DNA from: Collimonas humicola
GTDB lineage: Bacteria > Pseudomonadota > Gammaproteobacteria > Burkholderiales > Burkholderiaceae_D
Assembly: GCF_018304945.1 (NCBI RefSeq)
Contig: NZ_JAGQEE010000001.1
Coordinates: 62,001-126,000 of the forward strand
DNA length: 64,000 nucleotides
Reading direction: 5' to 3'
Position 1 is the first letter of the stretch; the number at the start of each line of letters is the position of its first letter. A program made the position numbers and the translations under genes. This document shows positions 38,281-45,507 of this stretch, one piece after another. Under the pieces are notes generated by a model, which had not been told where the DNA came from, ran no database searches, and saw nothing but the letters and a program-made list of their open reading frames with translations.

Positions 38281-38346
38281 CTTAATGCGATTCTAACGTT
38301 GTCTTAATGGTATCTTAATATTGTTGCATTGATTTCGCTTTATATT
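38281..38346 (+). promoter_or_regulatory. Promoter with phased CTTAAT boxes, copy 2
   Basis: CTTAAT at 38,281, 38,303 and 38,314, with a degenerate TCTAAC at 38,292, keeps the 11-bp phase of copy 1. The last box is 21 bp from TATATT (38,341-38,346), the same distance as in copy 1. Confidence 0.6.
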
Positions 38347-38352
38347 TGCTTC

Positions 38353-38434
38353 GTCATTCATCATGACAGTAAGTCTCCTAATCCCTGATGGACTTTAACG
38401 TGCCTGTAACCGAAAGGTTACGGGCATTTTTTTT
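38353..38434 (+). ncRNA. Candidate short terminated RNA or leader, copy 2
   Basis: About 80 nt ending in GCCTGTAACC/GGTTACGGGC (38,402-38,425, GAAA loop) followed by A and T8, a canonical intrinsic terminator. Relative to copy 1 one stem pair changes from C-G to T-A on both sides. The shared 5' part contains the pyrimidine-rich segment GTCTCCTAATCCC. Confidence 0.5.
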
Positions 38435-38443
38435 GAAGAAATT

Positions 38444-38632
38444 GTGACAATCAAATTTGCGAGCGCTGCGCTTGTTCTGGGGCTGCTGACGGCATGCGCC
38501 GTAGATCCGTATTCTAGTTCGGGCATATCTTTACTTAATCAGAATTTTCTTTACCAAGTTTTAACTGGAAACAAAAAAATGAATAGTCCACGGTCAATCT
38601 GCTCAGAAGTTGACGCTGATGCGAAGCACTGA
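38444..38632 (+). CDS. Small lipoprotein (uncertain)
   Basis: A 62-codon frame from GTG with a signal sequence and lipobox LLTAC (cysteine at about residue 18), followed by 44 hydrophilic residues. It starts 10 bp after the terminator T-run. The segment just downstream of its middle (TTTTAACTGGAAACA, about 38,557) matches the leader of the DUF4096 gene at about 32,900, so this gene sits inside a duplicated unit and may be a chimeric remnant. Confidence 0.4.
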   Translation: MTIKFASAALVLGLLTACAVDPYSSSGISLLNQNFLYQVLTGNKKMNSPRSICSEVDADAKH

Positions 38633-39035
38633 TTTTTTCTTTCTTCTTATTAGAATCGGCATCGCAGGCATCGCGTTTTCCGTTGCGACGACAGCGAACG
38701 CCCAACCCCGATCTATCACTATCAGTTGCGGATCGGCCTCGAACGGACTTGGCGTCGAGATAAAAACGACGCAGCCGAAAAAGCACGCATGTCCATAGGC
38801 GATCAAGGACGGACTTGGCGTCGAGATAAAAACGACGCAGCCGAAAAAGCACGCATGTCCATAGGCGATCAAGGTGGCCAATACTTATCTCCGGGCGATA
38901 GATAAGCCGAATCCTATAAAAATCATGGTCAACGACATTACTTGGATCTGTCGGGAACGCAAGGGTGAGACCAATCCTTATCGGGAATGCGTCATGCAGA
39001 AAAAGCCTAGCGAAAGGGCCTATCTGGTTTCATAG
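38619..39035 (+). pseudogene. Secreted small protein interrupted by a duplicated amber stop
   Basis: From ATG 38,619 a signal peptide (MRSTDFFFLLIRIGIAGIAF, cleavage near ANA) leads into a mature part that meets TAG at 38,796. The same frame then continues open through a second TAG at 38,862 to TAG at 39,033, including a cysteine-bearing segment WICRERKGETNPYREC. The two internal stops lie at the same place in a 66-bp tandem duplication. Probably one decayed gene; the first 59 codons could still be expressed. Confidence 0.5.
38744..38875 (+). repeat. 66-bp tandem duplication (two copies)
   Basis: Units 38,744-38,809 and 38,810-38,875 are identical except at the last bases. Sixty-six bases keep the reading frame (22 codons). 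Confidence 0.9.
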
Positions 39036-39200
39036 CTCCGCCCGAGAATTTTACGTCTGACTCACCCCAACTAGCCCCCGTAAATATCGAGGCAGTTTGT
39101 GTCGTGGCAATTCGCGATTGCAAATCAGATGTGCTTAACCGGGCGGCTTCTTTGGAGATGCGGTACGGATTGTCCGCGTGTGCCAAGAGGGATTGACTGA

Positions 39201-39281
39201 CAAGGTCGCAAAAATGGGCCGGCATATCACTATTCGGCCAGGTCTTTACCTGGTTTTAGCACTACCGATCGCGCATTGATT
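39201..39281. repeat. Repeat B, copy 2
   Basis: Second copy of the element at 37,296; the hairpin arms (GGGCCGG/TCGGCC) are less complete here. Confidence 0.75.
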
Positions 39282-39438
39282 TGTAGTGCATGGTTGCGGC
39301 TCTAAACAATATTGCATAGGGCCTAGCTTCGAGGAGCAGTGGTTTGTGGAGCGCGTCGCGCTCGCTAAAGGACAGTCGGTTGGCATCGCCGGTAAGCACC
39401 GCTGGGCGTAGCTGATCATTGTCGACGAAGCCGCGGGC

Positions 39439-39621
39439 GTGAGCGACGATCGCTTCTTCAATCTGCGTGCCCAGTGCTCTGTGCTGGCCGCCGAGGCTGT
39501 CAAGGATGCCCGCATCACGTTCTCCAATCGGCAAGTCCAAGACCTGCTAGACCAGGCGTCCAAGTTTCCCTATTTCTTCGATGAGAAAGGCAGGTATCAC
39601 ATCGAGCCCAAGACAAAATGA
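39439..39621 (+). CDS. Unrecognised small protein or gene remnant
   Basis: Sixty codons from GTG (SDDRFFNLRAQCSVLAAEAV, then RITFSNRQVQDLLDQA). The same frame is open upstream of a single TAG at 39,409 with plausible protein sequence (ALAKGQSVGIAGKHRWA, stop, LIIVDEAAG), so it is probably the end of a longer gene broken by one nonsense mutation. No family recognised. Overlaps the next frame by ATGA. Confidence 0.4.
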   Translation: MSDDRFFNLRAQCSVLAAEAVKDARITFSNRQVQDLLDQASKFPYFFDEKGRYHIEPKTK

Positions 39622-39755
39622 AAGAAGAGGGGGATCCAGTCTGCGCGGCCTTTCTGGAGAACGCGCACTACATAGTATCTGCTGACTATGACTCCCGTTA
39701 TTGCGAACTAGATGCGACGCGACGGGTTGCGGAGGATGCGTTTGCCACAGCCTAA
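39618..39755 (+). CDS. Unrecognised 45-residue protein
   Basis: A short frame (MKEEGDPVCAAFLENAHYIV to AEDAFATA) whose ATG overlaps the previous stop as ATGA, the pattern of translational coupling. That overlap is the main support; there is no family match. Bases 39,756-40,130 downstream hold nothing that I can support. Confidence 0.35.
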   Translation: MKEEGDPVCAAFLENAHYIVSADYDSRYCELDATRRVAEDAFATA

Positions 39756-40130
39756 GGTGCAATTTTCTCGGCACAGCTAAGTTATTGGTGAAAGTCGCGC
39801 GATCTAGTCTGTTTCCTCGACGGCTTCAACCTGCGCTTTTGAAGTTACGGCAAAGCAGGGCGTTGTTATGGCACAACCTCGCTCAATGAATTGTCTAACG
39901 GAAAAGAAAACAATTGCAAAATCCAGCCATTTTGAATGACATGACAATCATTAACAATTTGTTTTTGGTTAGAGTCGGGCTGCCATAGAGCGCATAAAAA
40001 TGGAACAAAGGGCTCCTTGGATTTCAGGTATTTCCTTTGCTGAATCTGGTTAGTCCATGCGACGATTTTTAGATGGTCAATCCCCATTTAGAAATTAGCC
40101 CTACTTTAAAAATAATTCAATTACCAGATT

Positions 40131-41024
40131 ATGAAAACAAAATTTGCACTAACAATTACATTGTTTACGCTAGCAGCTTGCGGTGGTGGGGGAGGAAGTG
40201 ACAACGCTGCGACAAATACGCCACCTGCGACTAATACGCCTCCTACTGCCGTAACGACACCTGCTACCTCACCGCCGCCCGCAACTACGCCACCGCCGAA
40301 GCCTGTTATTGGAGAAGCGTTGCCTAGTCTCGCTAGTCCCCAACCAGGCTCAACTGCTGCTGTGGGAAATGGGGTTGAGGGTATCTGGAGTAATGCCAGT
40401 AGCTTCTTCCCTGAAATTGGTTTCATTGATTCGCAGAATAATCTGTCTGCAATAAACATAAACTCGTCCGCAGTGCCAAAACATCTGTTCGGAGTGATTT
40501 CCACGACTTCTTCCGGCTGGTCTCTCATATCCGGTCTTGAGACATCAAACTTTTTGTTCAGTCCCACAACTTCTGGCAGTGGCACATACACTGCTAAGCA
40601 AACCTTTGCGGGTAGCTATATGACGGCATCCGCTAACCCTAACAATTTTTCCTGGACCTACGATCCGGCCAACGCACTTTCCGTAAATCAAAGCAGCGTG
40701 GGAGGAACGTGGTCGAAATCAGGTGATTCGTTGGTGATTGGGAGCGATGGGACTTTTACTGGTACGTTTTTAAACTGCAATGTCAGCGGTACGTTGTTAC
40801 TCGCATCGCCAGGCACCAGCAAAAATCTCTATCAAATGATTTTGACCGCCGCCGCAGGTAATACCAATGCATGTCAGATTCCCGCTGGACTTCGGTTTAC
40901 AGGGAATACAGGAATTACGTTTGTGCCGTTGATTGGGAATAATGGCTACATACGTTCGATTCCGTTCTTGCTTAAATCAGATGGCAATACAGGGACTTTA
41001 GTGGGGCAGCTAAATAAGCAATAA
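40131..41024 (+). CDS. Lipoprotein with Pro/Thr-rich linker
   Basis: A 297-residue lipoprotein: the signal peptide ends in the lipobox LAAC (cysteine 17) followed by GGGGG, then a Thr/Pro-rich flexible linker (about 25-60) and a globular Ser/Gly/Asn-rich domain. A GTWSKSGDSLVIGSDGTFTG repeat-like beta segment lies in the second half, with two cysteines that could pair (NCNVS and NACQI). No family named. It is the first of four consecutive lipoprotein genes, 67 bp before the CsgG-like gene. Confidence 0.75.
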   Translation: MKTKFALTITLFTLAACGGGGGSDNAATNTPPATNTPPTAVTTPATSPPPATTPPPKPVIGEALPSLASPQPGSTAAVGNGVEGIWSNASSFFPEIGFIDSQNNLSAININSSAVPKHLFGVISTTSSGWSLISGLETSNFLFSPTTSGSGTYTAKQTFAGSYMTASANPNNFSWTYDPANALSVNQSSVGGTWSKSGDSLVIGSDGTFTGTFLNCNVSGTLLLASPGTSKNLYQMILTAAAGNTNACQIPAGLRFTGNTGITFVPLIGNNGYIRSIPFLLKSDGNTGTLVGQLNKQ

Positions 41025-41091
41025 ATTTGCATCACTCTGCAAAATTATTGAATATTTTCTCGATAAAAATTTTGTTTTTTGGGATTAACTC

Positions 41092-41769
41092 ATGGAAAAA
41101 ACTAGAACAATTCCAGTGTTGGCTATGGCCGCATTGTTGTGCACTTTCGGAGGCTGTGCGACCGAAACATCAAATTCTCTGCCAGTGCAAAAAGTGGAAA
41201 GCGCTGGCAAACCATACACTGGCGCGCGCACTCAAATTGCGGTTGGCAAGTTCGATAATCGTTCCAGCTATATGCGCGGTATCTTTTCTGACGGTGTGGA
41301 TCGTCTTGGTGGGCAAGCCAAGACTATTCTGATCAGTCATCTTCAACAAACTAACCGTTTCAATGTTTTGGACCGGGACAATATGGAAGAGATGAAACAG
41401 GAAGCGGCAATCCAAAAACAAGCTCAGAGCCTTAAGGGTGCTGATTATGTTGTGACTGGCGATGTTACCGAGTTCGGTCGCAAGGAAGTTGGCGACCAAC
41501 AGCTGTTCGGCATTCTGGGGCGTGGAAAAATCCAGACCGCCTATGCAAAGGTGAGTTTGAATATTGTCAATGTCAAGACGTCCGAAGTGGTGTTTTCCAC
41601 CCAAGGGGCCGGCGAATATAACCTATCCAATCGCGAGATCATCGGTTTCGGCGGTACGGCCAATTACGATTCCACGCTGAACGGAAAAGTACTTGATTTG
41701 GCGATGCGGGAAGCAATTAACAATCTGGTGTCTGCTATTGATTCGGGCGCTTGGCAACCTGGAAAATAA
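41092..41769 (+). CDS. CsgG/HfaB-family lipoprotein
   Basis: A 225-residue lipoprotein (lipobox FGGC, cysteine about 22) with the CsgG-type fold: TQIAVGKFDNRSSYMRG, FNVLDRDNMEEMKQEA, GADYVVTGDVTEFGRKE and a closing AMREAINNLVSAI. CsgG in E. coli is the outer-membrane curli export pore; shorter CsgG-like proteins of this kind occur with DUF4810 and GNA1162-like lipoproteins and are not curli exporters. Spacing to the next gene is 25 bp, so one operon is likely. Confidence 0.85.
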   Translation: MEKTRTIPVLAMAALLCTFGGCATETSNSLPVQKVESAGKPYTGARTQIAVGKFDNRSSYMRGIFSDGVDRLGGQAKTILISHLQQTNRFNVLDRDNMEEMKQEAAIQKQAQSLKGADYVVTGDVTEFGRKEVGDQQLFGILGRGKIQTAYAKVSLNIVNVKTSEVVFSTQGAGEYNLSNREIIGFGGTANYDSTLNGKVLDLAMREAINNLVSAIDSGAWQPGK

Positions 41770-41794
41770 GAATAACTAAGAGGGGCGAGCGAAC

Positions 41795-42163
41795 ATGAAG
41801 AAGCTAGAGCTAGGGAATATTGGCGCATTGACGCTATTGAGTTGCATTGCGCTTACCGGTTGTCATACAGCGCCAAAGCAGCTCTATCAATGGGAGAGCT
41901 ATCAGCCACAGGTATACGAGTACTTCAAAGGTCAAAAAGGCGTGGAGGAACAAATCAGTGCACTCGAACAGGATTTACAGAAAATCCGGGCGACGGGAAA
42001 TATGGCTCCTCCTGGGTATCATGCTCATCTTGGGATGCTATATGCGAGCATTGGAAAAAACGATCAAGTAATACAGGAATTCGAGACTGAGAAAACTCTG
42101 TTCCCGGAGTCATCCACTTACATGGATTTCCTGACGAAAAAATCAAAAAAACAAGAGAAATAA
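41795..42163 (+). CDS. DUF4810 lipoprotein
   Basis: A 122-residue lipoprotein with signal peptide and lipobox LTGC (cysteine about 23). The conserved QLYQWESYQPQVYEYFKG block and the following TPR-like helices (YHAHLGMLYASIGKNDQVIQ) are typical of DUF4810. It sits between the CsgG-like and GNA1162-like genes, a known three-gene arrangement; the stop is one base from the next start. Confidence 0.85.
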   Translation: MKKLELGNIGALTLLSCIALTGCHTAPKQLYQWESYQPQVYEYFKGQKGVEEQISALEQDLQKIRATGNMAPPGYHAHLGMLYASIGKNDQVIQEFETEKTLFPESSTYMDFLTKKSKKQEK

Positions 42164-42164
42164 T

Positions 42165-42827
42165 ATGCTAAAGAAAATTTCTAGATCGCTTCTTTGTTTA
42201 TCTTTGCTCCTTCTTGCCGCTGGTTGTGCGACACGCGCTAAGCATGTTGTTGACTATACGGCGTTCAAACAAAGCCGTCCTAAATCAATTCTGGTTTTAC
42301 CGCCAGTGAATACCTCTCCTGACGTCAATGCGACATATGGCATGTTGTCGCAAATGACGTACCCTTTGGGTGAGGCTGGTTATTATGTATTGCCGGTCGC
42401 GTTGGTTGATGAAACGCTCAAGCAAAATGGCATGACTAACGCCACAGATATTCAAGCGATAGCGCCAGCCAAGCTAAATGAGATCTTCGGAGCCGATGCG
42501 GCGTTGTATGTGACCGTTAGCAAGTACGGTTCAATTTATGCGGTTCTCAGCAGCGCCGTGGTCGTGACTGCCGATGCCAAGCTTGTAGACCTAAAAACAG
42601 GTGGAACGCTATGGTCCGGGACGGCTAGCGCGTCGAGTAATGAAGGAAGAAATAGTGGTGGCGGGTTGATAGGTATGCTGGTTACTGCGGCGGTAAATCA
42701 AATTGCAAACAATCTTTCTGATAAAAGCCATGTTATTGCCGGAGTAACTAGTCAACGCTTGCTGTCTGCCCATCAACCAAATGGCATACTGTATGGCCCG
42801 CACTCACCGAGATACGGCACCGACTGA
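42165..42827 (+). CDS. GNA1162-like lipoprotein (DUF799)
   Basis: A 220-residue lipoprotein (lipobox LAAGC) of the family of Neisseria antigen GNA1162, whose fold resembles TolB/CsgG periplasmic domains. Seen are SRPKSILVLPPVNTSPDVNA, the GYYVLPVALVDETLKQNG segment and AALYVTVSKYGS. Together with the two preceding genes it probably forms an outer-membrane lipoprotein complex; what it transports or stabilises is unknown. A strong terminator follows. Confidence 0.87.
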   Translation: MLKKISRSLLCLSLLLLAAGCATRAKHVVDYTAFKQSRPKSILVLPPVNTSPDVNATYGMLSQMTYPLGEAGYYVLPVALVDETLKQNGMTNATDIQAIAPAKLNEIFGADAALYVTVSKYGSIYAVLSSAVVVTADAKLVDLKTGGTLWSGTASASSNEGRNSGGGLIGMLVTAAVNQIANNLSDKSHVIAGVTSQRLLSAHQPNGILYGPHSPRYGTD

Positions 42828-42870
42828 TCTAACCTAATTGACAAAGTGGAAGTTTAATTAGATGGCCAAT

Positions 42871-42902
42871 GCCCGCTCCAAACGGTGAGCGGGCTTTTTA
42901 TT
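42871..42902 (+). terminator. Intrinsic terminator of the lipoprotein operon
   Basis: A perfect stem GCCCGCTC (42,871)/GAGCGGGC (42,887) with an 8-nt loop, followed by TTTTTATTTTTT. Confidence 0.9.
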
Positions 42903-43058
42903 TTTTGAACAGGAAAACTCCTGTATTTCCTCGTTGGCGATGGCTCTATTATCGCCGCCATGAAACCTGTCGAGGCAGCGCAAAATGCAGTGACCGAAAG
43001 GCCAGTTCCGCATTTGAAGGTCGTCCTCAAGGCATAGGCTCGATTCCTGAAGCTCCTA

Positions 43059-43134
43059 ACCTACTGCCCGAATTTTTCTGAATTACTTATGTTGTTTGCG
43101 TGTCAGCGCGAAGAGATGGTCTGATCGCCCCATA
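43059..43134 (-). pseudogene. 3'-terminal fragment of a methyltransferase gene
   Basis: This stretch matches 47,056-47,131, the end of the methyltransferase gene at 47,084, including the last codons (GAIRPSLRADTQTT) and about 25 bp of its downstream flank. It is joined directly to an integrase fragment at 43,135. Confidence 0.75.
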
Positions 43135-43276
43135 TGCCCAAGCTGTGCCGCCATGTATGCAGGTCGCGCGCCCGCCATCAATCCCACCTTTGCATATGCC
43201 GCCCTGGTGCAATACAGGCGCCGACGGCGTATGCCTGGTAATTTCAAGGTTGGATTCCAATAAGGCTCCCTGATGT
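43133..43276 (-). pseudogene. Second integrase fragment
   Basis: Matches 31,821-31,964. Minus-strand translation gives LKLPGIRRRRLYCTRAAYAK then VGLMAGARPAYMAAQLGH, the same frame as the tRNA-adjacent remnant, ending abruptly after LGHM at the junction with the methyltransferase fragment. The catalytic His of HPYSTR is lost here. Confidence 0.8.
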
Positions 43277-43294
43277 CAGCTATCCGTTAATTAC

Positions 43295-43705
43295 TTAGAC
43301 GAGTTTTGGCGAAGGGGGGCGCCGTACATCTAAACTGTCGGGAAGCATGGTATCGATGCAATCGGCCAACGCTTCAACTCTCTCTCCCAGAATTCTTCCT
43401 CGTGGAGTCAAGGAATATTCCACGTGGGGCGGTACGGTCCCATAAGACTTCCGATGAACCAACCCGTGTGCTTCCAGGCGCCTCAAGGTTTGCGATAACA
43501 TTTTTTCGCTCACCCCACCGACCATTCTGCGCAGCTCGCTGAAACGTCGAACTTCGCCCATCAGTACGATAAGCAGCAATATGCCCCAAGGACTCGTGAC
43601 GTCTTTAAGCATCTCACGACATGGGCATTCAGTCGATGGGAGCCCCAGGCGTTTGACTTGTGCGGAAAAGGACTCAGATGCGATCAGTTTGTTTTGCGTG
43701 GCCAT
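43295..43705 (-). CDS. HxlR-family transcriptional regulator
   Basis: A 136-residue winged-helix regulator. The HxlR signature is clear: CPCREMLKDVTSPWGILLLI, RRFSELRRMVGGVSEKMLSQ, TLRRLEAHGLVHRKSY and VEYSLTPRGRIL. The first cysteine region (STECPCRE) may sense electrophiles or oxidants, as in YodB and HypR. It is divergent from the NAD(P)-binding protein gene with a palindrome between, the usual regulator-target layout. Confidence 0.92.
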   Translation of the reverse strand: MATQNKLIASESFSAQVKRLGLPSTECPCREMLKDVTSPWGILLLIVLMGEVRRFSELRRMVGGVSEKMLSQTLRRLEAHGLVHRKSYGTVPPHVEYSLTPRGRILGERVEALADCIDTMLPDSLDVRRPPSPKLV

Positions 43706-43727
43706 CTCTACACTAACCTATCGGTGC

Positions 43728-43748
43728 GTACTTACGGAAAGTAAGCTA
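43728..43748. promoter_or_regulatory. Palindromic operator candidate for the HxlR regulator
   Basis: CTTAC (43,731-43,735) and GTAAG (43,741-43,745) form a perfect inverted repeat around GGAAA in the 89-bp intergenic region. Similar TAC/GTA palindromes are bound by HxlR proteins. Confidence 0.5.
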
Positions 43749-43794
43749 ATACATTATTGTAGGTGCCTTACTCAACCAAACCAAGGAATTTGTC

Positions 43795-44658
43795 ATGATA
43801 GTTGTTACAGGGGCCACAGGGCAGCTCGGTCGTCTGGTCATTGAAAACCTTTTACGCACGGAACCCGCGTCAAGCATCGTCGCTGTAGTTCGCGATCCTG
43901 CGAAGGCGGCCGATCTATCGATTCTAGGCGTTCAAGTCCGTCAGGCTGATTACACGCAGCCAGCGTCGCTTAGGACAGCGCTTGCTGGCGCGGATAAGCT
44001 ACTGCTGATATCGTCGAGCGAGCTCGAGTCCGGACAGCGCGCCTCTCACCACCGCGCCGTGATTGACGCGGCGGTTGATTGTGAAGTCAAGCTGATCGGA
44101 TACACGAGCGTTCTACACGCCAGCACATCTCCGTTGGGGTTGGCGGCTGACCACGTTCAAACCGAGGCGATGCTTAAAGCTTCAGCCATCCCGTTCGTTG
44201 TGTTGCGCAATGGTTGGTACACCGAAAATTACACGATTTCAATTTCAACGGCGCTGGCTCACGGTGTGCTGATGGGTAGCGCTGGCGACGGACGAATTGC
44301 TTCGGCTTCGCGGGCTGACTATGCCGCCGCGGCTGCATTGGCGATGACGTTTCCCGATCAAGCCGGACGGGTCTACGAACTGGCAGGGGATACTGCCTAT
44401 ACCTTGTCGGAGTTCGCGGCCGAAATCTCGCGGCAGTCCGGCAAGACGGTCAACTACATGAACCTGCCGCGTGAGGAATACAAATCGGCGCTCGTGGGCT
44501 TTGGTCTGCCCGAACCAGTCGCGGATCTGCTCGCAGATTCTGACAGTGGCGCTTCGCAAGGTGGCCTTTTCGACGATAAGCGCCAGCTCAGTGCATTGAT
44601 CGGCCGACCAACAACGCCGATGGCTGAGACGATCGCAGCGGAACTAACACATAGATAA
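43795..44658 (+). CDS. NmrA-like NAD(P)H quinone oxidoreductase (YtfG/QOR2-like)
   Basis: A 287-residue atypical short-chain dehydrogenase. The Rossmann motif VTGATGQLGRLV (residues 4-15) binds NADPH; no Tyr-x-x-x-Lys catalytic pair is seen, as is usual for NmrA-type proteins. HRAVIDAAVDCEVKLIGYTS and PFVVLRNGWYTENY are typical of YtfG, which reduces quinones. Divergent to an HxlR regulator, as ytfG is to ytfH in E. coli, so induction by quinone-type electrophiles is a reasonable inference. Confidence 0.9.
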   Translation: MIVVTGATGQLGRLVIENLLRTEPASSIVAVVRDPAKAADLSILGVQVRQADYTQPASLRTALAGADKLLLISSSELESGQRASHHRAVIDAAVDCEVKLIGYTSVLHASTSPLGLAADHVQTEAMLKASAIPFVVLRNGWYTENYTISISTALAHGVLMGSAGDGRIASASRADYAAAAALAMTFPDQAGRVYELAGDTAYTLSEFAAEISRQSGKTVNYMNLPREEYKSALVGFGLPEPVADLLADSDSGASQGGLFDDKRQLSALIGRPTTPMAETIAAELTHR

Positions 44659-44832
44659 TTGTTGGCGACATTGTCGCCAAATCAAGGCGTTGTCAAGCAA
44701 GGTGACGCGTCAGCATTGTGCTGAGCTGTTGGTTGCGCCAAGCCTCTGCAGCGTCGAGGCTTGGTCGCTGATCAATTGATTGATTTAGCTGACACCGCTA
44801 ACGATAGTTGTTTGTTTTCACAGGAGGTTTCA

Positions 44833-45213
44833 ATGGGTATTCGATTTCTCAAGATCGCGGTGATCTATCTATTCGCCGGCGCGTTACTTGGCGGCTATAT
44901 GGGGGCGACCGACAACTTCGTTTTGGCTCCAGTCCATGCACATCTCGCTTTGCTTGGCTGGGCTTCGCTCGCGCTTGCGGGTTTGATTTATCATCTTTAC
45001 CCGGCGGCAGCATTGACGCTCCTCGCGCGAATTCATTTTTGGTTGCACAACATCGGTCTGCCATTTTTCATGCTCGGTCTCGGCTTGGTGCTTACCGGTC
45101 ATGCAGCTGCTGTTCCCATCGTATCCATCTCTGCAGGCTGCGTTACTATTGGCCTGGCAGCGTTCACCGCAAACGTTCTGATGAACGTGAAATCTGATCC
45201 CGGCCGAGGGTAA
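44833..45213 (+). CDS. Small heme-copper-oxidase-like membrane protein
   Basis: A 126-residue protein with four membrane helices. The start at 44,833 is fixed by AGGAGG at 44,822. The segment VHAHLALLGWASLALAGLIY resembles a helix of cbb3 oxidase/nitric oxide reductase subunit I carrying a heme-ligand His, and a second His-bearing helix (ARIHFWLHNIGLPFFMLGLG) follows. Stand-alone proteins of this type are annotated as cytochrome-oxidase-like; the function is not established. It is 175 bp after the SDR gene; a hairpin TTGGCGAC/GTCGCCAA (44,664-44,682) lies between. Confidence 0.7.
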   Translation: MGIRFLKIAVIYLFAGALLGGYMGATDNFVLAPVHAHLALLGWASLALAGLIYHLYPAAALTLLARIHFWLHNIGLPFFMLGLGLVLTGHAAAVPIVSISAGCVTIGLAAFTANVLMNVKSDPGRG

Positions 45214-45304
45214 TCTATTAGGAAAGCTGGCAAGTTGGTTGTGGTCGACCAATTCCGGTCATTCGCTGCACATTTTTTTGGGTGGAACTTGCCTGCGAGC
45301 CGGG

Positions 45305-45418
45305 TGTAAGGCCAAGCGGTTTGTAGAGCGCCGTTCGACGATTGCCGATTTCCGTGCAAAAGCGGCAACGGGCGATAGTCGCTATCCATTATTTGGAACG
45401 ACTCAAACTTGACCTGAC
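45305..45418 (+). repeat. Repeat family R, copy 4
   Basis: Encodes CKAKRFVERRSTIADFRAKA then YPLFGTTQT and stops in TCAAACTTGACCTGAC, with the frame intact. Only the last third of the repeated gene end is present. Confidence 0.75.
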
Positions 45419-45507
45419 AACTGCACACGTCAAACATGGGGAATGTCCGATCAAGTCGAAACTACTACAATTGAATAGCCGACAAAATATAAGTGATGCA
45501 AATTTGA

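Noticed and set aside
38535-38881. Minus-strand frames over the 66-bp tandem duplication (105 and 92 codons)
   Set aside because: They exist only because the duplicated unit is open on that strand; they have no signal, no ribosome-binding site and no homology that I recognise.
31687-45500. A complete insertion sequence
   Set aside because: I looked for transposases with DDE domains and terminal inverted repeats around the DUF4096 gene and the R repeats and found none; only fragments and stand-alone domains are present.
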